Shown here in pieces: positions 6,098-9,785 of a DNA stretch of 9,785 nt. The notes under the pieces were generated by a model. It saw only the letters and a list, made by a program, of their open reading frames with translations. It was not told where the DNA came from and did not search any database. Position 1 is the stretch's first letter; each line of letters starts with the position of its first letter. The stretch is taken from the NCBI GenBank assembly GCA_002427845.1, contig DIYZ01000066.1, positions 1 to 9,785 on the forward strand, in the 5' to 3' direction. The position numbers and the translations under genes are program-made. This DNA is from Chloracidobacterium sp. UBA6041 (GTDB taxonomy: Bacteria; Acidobacteriota; Blastocatellia; Pyrinomonadales; Pyrinomonadaceae).

Positions 6098-7512
6098 TTG
6101 AAACCGAGAGGCTTCAAAAAACAGGGCAGGAAACCGCCACGCAACGTTGCATTGATCCTGGTTGCGGCGCGCGCTTCGAGCTCAATGAGAGGCTTTATGT
6201 TTGCCCGAGTTGCGGCGGACTGTTGGATGTCGCACTTGAGGCTTACGCCGACTTAGATCCTCAAGAGCTGCAAGCTGTATGGACCAGCCGACTTGCGTCA
6301 TTCGATCCACGCGACCGAAGCGGTGTCTGGCGCTATCGTGAGTTGTTACCTTTCGCTGCCGGTGCCCCCATCGTCACCCTCGCTGAAGGCAACACGCCGC
6401 TTTACGATGCGCCAGTTTCTGCTGCCTACTGTGGACTAGACGCACTAACGCTCAAACACCAGGGCTGTAATCCGACCGGCTCTTTCAAAGATACAGGTAT
6501 GACGACCGCCGTCACGCAGGCCCTCATCCTGGGTGCGCGGACGGTGGTTTGCGCGAGCACAGGCAACACGGCGGCAAGCCTCGCTGCATATGCCGCGCGC
6601 GCCAAACTACAGTGTGCCATCCTTGTGCCGCGAGGGCAGATCAGTCACGCCAAGCTGGCCCAGAGTTTGGACTACGGAGCGGCGGTGTTGGAACTGGACG
6701 GCAACTTTGATGACGCCATGCGGGTGATACGCGAGCTAGCCGAAGATGAATCAATCTATCTTGTAAACTCCATCAATCCGTTTCGCATCGAGGGGCAGAA
6801 GACCGTGGCGGCGGAGTTGTTGCACCAACGTGCGTGGCGTGTGCCCGATCACGTGGTTATGCCCGGTGGCAATCTCGGCAACAGTTCAGCGCTGGGAAAA
6901 GGTTTCAAAGAACTAAAGGACCTGGGGCTAATTGATCGCTTGCCGCGGCTGAGTGTGGTCCAGGCAGAAGGCGCCGCGCCTTTTGCGAGTTTATTTGGGT
7001 CTGAATCGGATGTGCTGACACCCATCGAACACCCGCAAACCTTGGCGACGGCGATCAAGATCGGTGCGCCTGTATCGTGGAAGAAGGCCCTGCGTGCAGT
7101 GCTTGAGTCAGGCGGAAGTGTGCTCAGTGTGAGCGAGCAAGAGATCGCGGACGCGAAAGCGATCATCGGACGCGACGGAGTGGGATGCGAGCCCGCTTCG
7201 GCAACCACTGTTGCGGGTATCAAGCGGTTGGTCGCGAGTGGGGTTATTGGATCGGATGATGACGTTGTGGCCGTGTTAACGGGACATATCTTAAAGGACA
7301 CGGACTACGCGATCAATTATCACCAGGAAAAGCTCTACACGCACGACCGTGCGCTGGACAAAATCAAAGAGGAGCGCCGGCTTGCAGGCACTTACAGCAA
7401 TCCGCCCGCGCGCGTGAAAGCAACCAAGACCGCAATCCTCGACGGCCTTCGACGGCATGAACAAGAGCACTCGGGTGACTTCAAGAAAGAGCACGTGAGT
7501 GACTTGGATTAA
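6094..7512 (+). CDS. thrC: Threonine synthase with an N-terminal zinc ribbon
   Basis: This PLP enzyme converts O-phospho-homoserine to threonine, the last step of the pathway. A four-cysteine ribbon lies at C19, C24, C37 and C40 (spacings x4, x12, x2), as in many bacterial and archaeal threonine synthases. The fold-type II core begins near residue 90. K132 in NPTGSFKDTGM is the PLP lysine, and STGNTAAS is the phosphate/substrate loop. GGNLGNSSALGKG fits the PLP-phosphate-binding loop, and LTGHILKD lies near the end of the core. About 60 mostly charged residues follow the core and make the protein longer (472 aa) than the usual 350-420; I see no domain in that tail. The start overlaps the lysC stop as ATGA, so it is very probably cotranslated with lysC. 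A gap of almost 300 bases separates it from thrB. Confidence 0.95.
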   Translation: MIETERLQKTGQETATQRCIDPGCGARFELNERLYVCPSCGGLLDVALEAYADLDPQELQAVWTSRLASFDPRDRSGVWRYRELLPFAAGAPIVTLAEGNTPLYDAPVSAAYCGLDALTLKHQGCNPTGSFKDTGMTTAVTQALILGARTVVCASTGNTAASLAAYAARAKLQCAILVPRGQISHAKLAQSLDYGAAVLELDGNFDDAMRVIRELAEDESIYLVNSINPFRIEGQKTVAAELLHQRAWRVPDHVVMPGGNLGNSSALGKGFKELKDLGLIDRLPRLSVVQAEGAAPFASLFGSESDVLTPIEHPQTLATAIKIGAPVSWKKALRAVLESGGSVLSVSEQEIADAKAIIGRDGVGCEPASATTVAGIKRLVASGVIGSDDDVVAVLTGHILKDTDYAINYHQEKLYTHDRALDKIKEERRLAGTYSNPPARVKATKTAILDGLRRHEQEHSGDFKKEHVSDLD

Positions 7513-7533
7513 GGTGTACACAGTTGTTAGAGA

Positions 7534-7546
7534 GCGGCAGAGCCGC
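7534..7546. repeat. Short hairpin after thrC
   Basis: GCGGC (7534-7538) pairs with GCCGC (7542-7546) around AGA, 21 bases after the thrC stop. The stem is short and no T-run follows, so it is a poor intrinsic terminator. It may belong to the repeat-rich material that fills this gap. Confidence 0.35.
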
Positions 7547-7631
7547 GATTTGAGACGAGATTGTCGAGAGCACTCGATAAGCGGCGGGGGCGAGCCCACC
7601 TTCCCTAACCCCGAGCTAATCACTGTTGTGT

Positions 7632-7650
7632 CCTGAGCTTGTCGAAAGGG
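7632..7650. repeat. Short dispersed-repeat-like motif CCTGAGCTTGTCGAAAGGG
   Basis: From general experience this sequence, apart from one additional A, matches a motif (CCTGAGCTTGTCGAAGGG and its complement) seen many times in intergenic regions of several environmental bacterial phyla. It lies in the interior of the larger inverted repeat. Only one copy is in this window, so its repeat status here is recalled, not shown. Confidence 0.35.
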
Positions 7651-7707
7651 CTTTCAAGGTGAGGTCAAACGAGCGAGTCAAAGTGTCTCTCAGGTTGGGA
7701 AGGTGGG

Positions 7708-7748
7708 ATTAGCACCCCAGCGGGCTGCCCCGCTGGGGACCGCGCCTT
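7708..7748. repeat. Small palindromic element nested in the larger inverted repeat
   Basis: CCCCAGCGGG (7715-7724) pairs perfectly over 10 bp with CCCGCTGGGG (7729-7738) around CTGC. The element resembles the insert in proC at 255-300: both have ACCCCA, the CTGCCC loop region, TGGGGAC, then GC and GCCTT to the right. It interrupts the right arm of the surrounding inverted repeat. Edges are approximate. Confidence 0.65.
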
Positions 7749-7798
7749 GCCCCCGCTGGTTGCGTACCAAAAAGAGTTGACTTGTTTACACACGGAAC

Positions 7799-7808
7799 AG
7801 GGGTGAGG
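7799..7808 (+). promoter_or_regulatory. Ribosome binding site deciding the thrB start
   Basis: The purine-rich AGGGGTGAGG directly precedes the ATG at 7809; AGGGG at 7799-7803 is five bases away. It favours this ATG over the in-frame TTG at 7782, which has only AAAGAG at 7771-7776. Confidence 0.55.
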
Positions 7809-8804
7809 ATGAGCCTGGCAAGCGGAGCGGTCGATATCATTGAGGACAGTGCCGAGGCGGGTGGCAAATCGGAGCGCTCGTTTTCGGTGCGAGTGCCCGC
7901 GTCCACTTCCAATCTCGGCGCGGGGTTCGACTCCTTTAGTCTCGCACTACAACTGTATCTGACAGTCAGCGCCAGAGTGATACCGGAGGCGAGTGAAATA
8001 TGTCGCGTGACCAGCAGCGGCGAGGGCAGCACGAGCGGCCTCTTGTCTCGCACGGAAGACAATCTAATCTTCCGGGCCATGAGTTTTGCTGCAGCGCGCG
8101 AGGGCTGGACTCTTCCCCCGGTACAGCTCGACGTACACAACGAGTTGCCGCTGGGCCGCGGGCTTGGCAGCAGCGCCGCCGCCATCGTTGCGGGTCTTAC
8201 GCTCAGTTCTTTGATTTGTGATCAGAAGCTTTCGCCCGCAACAGTTCTTCGTTACGCATTGGAGATGGAAGGCCATGCTGACAACGTTGCGGCGGCTTAC
8301 CACGGAGGTTGGATCGTCAGCTGCGTGAAAACGGATGGAAATGTGCTTGCTGTCAAAAGGCCCTGGCCAGAGGATCTAAAAGTAATCGTGGTCTCGCCTG
8401 ATGCGCTCTTGAAGACGACGGAAACGCGGAGCGCTCTGCCGGCTACAGTCGAGCGTGATGATGCCGTGCATAACCTGCAACGGGTTGCGCTGTTCGGTGC
8501 GGCAGTGGAAGGCGGAGATTACGATCTGTTGTGGGACGCAATGCAGGATCGAATGCACCAACCATATCGGCAGTCTCTGGTCCCGGGTCTTGCTGAAGCT
8601 CTGGCGACGAAACCCCAGCCTGGTCTGGTCGGCGTAGCCTTGAGCGGTTCAGGACCCAGCGTCATCGCTTTGGCCCTTGATCACTTGCCTGAAATCGGTG
8701 AAGCAATTGCGAATAGCTTTCGCAGCCGCGGCATGCCGGCGACTGTGCGCCTACTCGAGGTTGACCGCGAGGGGCAGAAAACAATGGTGGCGAGAGCAGG
8801 ATGA
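7809..8804 (+). CDS. thrB: Homoserine kinase (GHMP family)
   Basis: It phosphorylates L-homoserine with ATP to O-phospho-homoserine, the substrate of ThrC upstream. GHMP kinase motif 1 is VRVPASTSNLGAGFDSFSLA at about residues 28-47. The ATP-binding motif 2 is PLGRGLGSSAAA at 114-125. The C-terminal motif 3 is VGVALSGSGPSVIAL at about 274-288. The 331 residues from ATG 7809 are slightly more than the usual 300-320 because roughly 25 N-terminal residues precede the conserved fold. The same frame is open back to TTG 7782 (340 aa), with GTG at 7803 also possible; the ribosome binding site favours 7809. The gene is separated from thrC by a repeat-filled gap, so it may be expressed on its own, although I see no convincing promoter there. 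Confidence 0.95.
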   Translation: MSLASGAVDIIEDSAEAGGKSERSFSVRVPASTSNLGAGFDSFSLALQLYLTVSARVIPEASEICRVTSSGEGSTSGLLSRTEDNLIFRAMSFAAAREGWTLPPVQLDVHNELPLGRGLGSSAAAIVAGLTLSSLICDQKLSPATVLRYALEMEGHADNVAAAYHGGWIVSCVKTDGNVLAVKRPWPEDLKVIVVSPDALLKTTETRSALPATVERDDAVHNLQRVALFGAAVEGGDYDLLWDAMQDRMHQPYRQSLVPGLAEALATKPQPGLVGVALSGSGPSVIALALDHLPEIGEAIANSFRSRGMPATVRLLEVDREGQKTMVARAG

Positions 8805-8822
8805 ACAGGGCGATAGGACATT

Positions 8823-8832
8823 GCAGCGCTGC
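8823..8832. repeat. Perfect 10-bp palindrome after thrB
   Basis: GCAGCGCTGC is self-complementary without a loop and lies 19 bases after the thrB stop. It could be a protein-binding site or chance in GC-rich DNA. It lacks the form of a terminator. Confidence 0.25.
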
Positions 8833-8835
8833 CAT

Positions 8836-8875
8836 TCAGTACAGAACCGGGAGCAGTAGCGACCGGATGCTACAT
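8836..8875. repeat. Probable degenerate repeat in the thrB-aminotransferase gap
   Basis: The segment contains ACCGG at 8846-8850 and again at 8862-8866, and GTAGC (8856-8860) paired with GCTAC (8869-8873) across an 8-base loop. The phrase GGGAGCAGTAGCGACCGG resembles a dispersed repeat I associate with Acidobacteriota genomes. That association is recalled, not shown here, and only one copy is present. Confidence 0.35.
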
Positions 8876-8923
8876 TCAACTGCAATGGACAATTTCGCCG
8901 ACAGAAAGACTTGTAGGACATAG

Positions 8924-8951
8924 TTGAGTGCTTGGATCCGCTCGCTAGTAT
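8924..8951 (+). promoter_or_regulatory. Weak candidate promoter for the aminotransferase gene
   Basis: TTGAGT (8924-8929) and TAGTAT (8946-8951) are spaced by 16 bases, a fair match to a housekeeping sigma factor site, 76 bases before the start codon. This stretch is more AT-rich than the coding DNA around it. The match is imperfect and could be chance. Confidence 0.25.
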
Positions 8952-9015
8952 TTTGGGTCATTCTGTACGCGTTCAAATCTGCTGAAGTCGTCGCTTACAA
9001 GCGCCGATCGTGAAG

Positions 9016-9020
9016 AGGAG
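9016..9020 (+). promoter_or_regulatory. Ribosome binding site of the aminotransferase gene
   Basis: AGGAG, part of GAAGAGGAG, lies seven bases before the ATG at 9028, with an AT-rich spacer. This is the strongest Shine-Dalgarno site in the window. Confidence 0.75.
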
Positions 9021-9027
9021 TTAATTA

Positions 9028-9785
9028 ATGAGTATTGAGGTTATGACGACAACCGCGGTTGGCGAAGCCCCTGCCTTAGACGGTGACCTTTTCCCTCTCG
9101 CCGCCCGCGTCGCCGGAATGTCCATGTCAAAGACGATGGCTGTCTCGGCTTTGGCTGACCAACTGCGGCGTGCCGGTGCAGACGTAATCGACTTGGGGGC
9201 CGGCGAGCCCGACTTCCCAACCCCGGAGAACATTCGGCTCGCGGCTGCTGGGGCGATAGAGAGTGGGCACACAAAATACACGGCGGCGGCTGGAACGCCG
9301 AATTTGAAACAGGCGATCTGCGAGCGCTTTGCCACGGATTTCGGTGTGCGATACGACCCCGCGGAAGTGCTCGCCGCTGCCGGCGCAAAGCAGGTCATCT
9401 TCAACGCTATCGCTACGCTCATTGAACCAGGAGATGACGTACTGGTGCCAAAGCCCTACTGGGTCACGTTCCCGGAAGCGGTGACGTTTGCTGGCGGACG
9501 CGCTGTCTGGGTTGAGACCGAAGATCAAGGTTTCCGGCTTACTGCCGGCGCTGTCGAGCGCGCGCTCACGACCCGCTCGAAACTGTTGCTGATTAACTCG
9601 CCATCGAATCCTTCCGGACTCGTCGTGGCGCCCGATGAATTCGAAAAGATCGTTGCGCTCGCCGTCAGCCGCGGGCTTTGGGTGATCTCTGATGAGTGCT
9701 ACTGCCAGTTTGTTTATGCTCCGGTGCGGCCTTTTTCGGCGACGCAACTTCCTGAGGCGTTGCGCCGTCGCGTCCTTGTCGCCGG
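9028..9785 (+). CDS. Aspartate aminotransferase, class I (partial, cut by window end)
   Basis: This is a fold-type I PLP aminotransferase, most like the I-beta (Thermus-type) aspartate aminotransferases, which interconvert oxaloacetate plus glutamate with aspartate plus 2-oxoglutarate. About 252 residues are present and the frame is open to the edge. Visible motifs are DLGAGEPDFPTPENI, GHTKYTAAAGTPNLKQAI, AAGAKQVIFNAI, KPYWVTFPEAV (W145), NSPSNPSG (N190-G197, with N194) and SDECYCQF (D222, Y225). N194, D222 and Y225 are the expected PLP contacts. The PLP lysine should lie just past the window end, since the last residues, RVLVAG, lead up to that motif. A strong ribosome binding site supports ATG 9028; ATG at 9043 is an alternative. 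The N-terminus is about 20 residues longer than the Thermus enzyme. The gene could supply aspartate to LysC, but a different amino-acid specificity cannot be excluded from half a protein. Confidence 0.88.
   Translation, partial: MSIEVMTTTAVGEAPALDGDLFPLAARVAGMSMSKTMAVSALADQLRRAGADVIDLGAGEPDFPTPENIRLAAAGAIESGHTKYTAAAGTPNLKQAICERFATDFGVRYDPAEVLAAAGAKQVIFNAIATLIEPGDDVLVPKPYWVTFPEAVTFAGGRAVWVETEDQGFRLTAGAVERALTTRSKLLLINSPSNPSGLVVAPDEFEKIVALAVSRGLWVISDECYCQFVYAPVRPFSATQLPEALRRRVLVA

Larger units (their letters stand above)
7584..7756. repeat. Large inverted repeat between thrC and thrB, right arm interrupted
   Basis: The left arm has GCGGGGGC (7584-7591) and CCCACCTTCCC (7595-7605), three bases apart. 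The right arm has the complements GGGAAGGTGGG (7697-7707) and GCCCCCGC (7749-7756), now 41 bases apart. Pairing continues inward with TAACC (7606-7610) against GGTT (7693-7696), with one bulge. The extra bases in the right arm hold the small palindromic element at 7708-7748. The interior, about 80 bases, contains a short repeat motif at 7632-7650 and no ORF I can support. Confidence 0.65.

Noticed and set aside
7777..7782. TTGACT as a -35 box for thrB
   Set aside because: The expected -10 position near 7800-7805 reads GGGGTG, so no promoter pair can be made.
9127..9747. A 206-codon open frame on the minus strand opposite the aminotransferase gene
   Set aside because: The plus-strand frame has clear aminotransferase motifs throughout. 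The antisense frame is arginine-rich and shows no family features.

Overview
The window is one strand of a bacterial chromosome. It carries seven co-directional amino-acid biosynthesis genes: proC, ilvD, cimA, lysC, thrC, thrB and the 5' part of an aspartate aminotransferase gene that runs off the right edge. All protein calls rest on recognisable motifs and lengths. The moderately GC-rich coding sequence, the short [2Fe-2S]-type IlvD, the citramalate-type CimA and the many palindromic and tandem repeats between genes suggest an Acidobacteriota-like soil bacterium, perhaps Blastocatellia. That placement is inference and I could not test it.

Layout: proC begins at a TTG inside a degenerate 7-bp tandem repeat and carries an in-frame insert of about 25 codons. 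A 9-bp tandem repeat starts on the proC stop codon and fills the short gap to ilvD. A REPIN-like double palindrome with GTAG ends lies between ilvD and cimA. cimA, lysC and thrC form a tight unit with stop/start overlaps (TGATG, then ATGA). The thrC-thrB gap holds a large inverted repeat whose right arm is split by a second, smaller palindromic element. That smaller element resembles the insert in proC. After thrB comes a degenerate repeat, a possible weak promoter, and the aminotransferase gene with a good ribosome binding site.

Functionally, the aminotransferase can interconvert oxaloacetate and aspartate, LysC phosphorylates aspartate, and ThrB and ThrC convert homoserine to threonine. The two middle steps (asd, hom) are absent. 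CimA starts isoleucine synthesis from pyruvate and acetyl-CoA, so isoleucine need not come from threonine, and IlvD serves isoleucine and valine. ProC completes proline synthesis.

The genes themselves are ordinary. The interesting material is the repeat population: a palindromic element that apparently landed inside proC without breaking the frame, a related copy nested in another inverted repeat, and a GTAG-flanked REPIN that predicts a RAYT transposase elsewhere in the genome.
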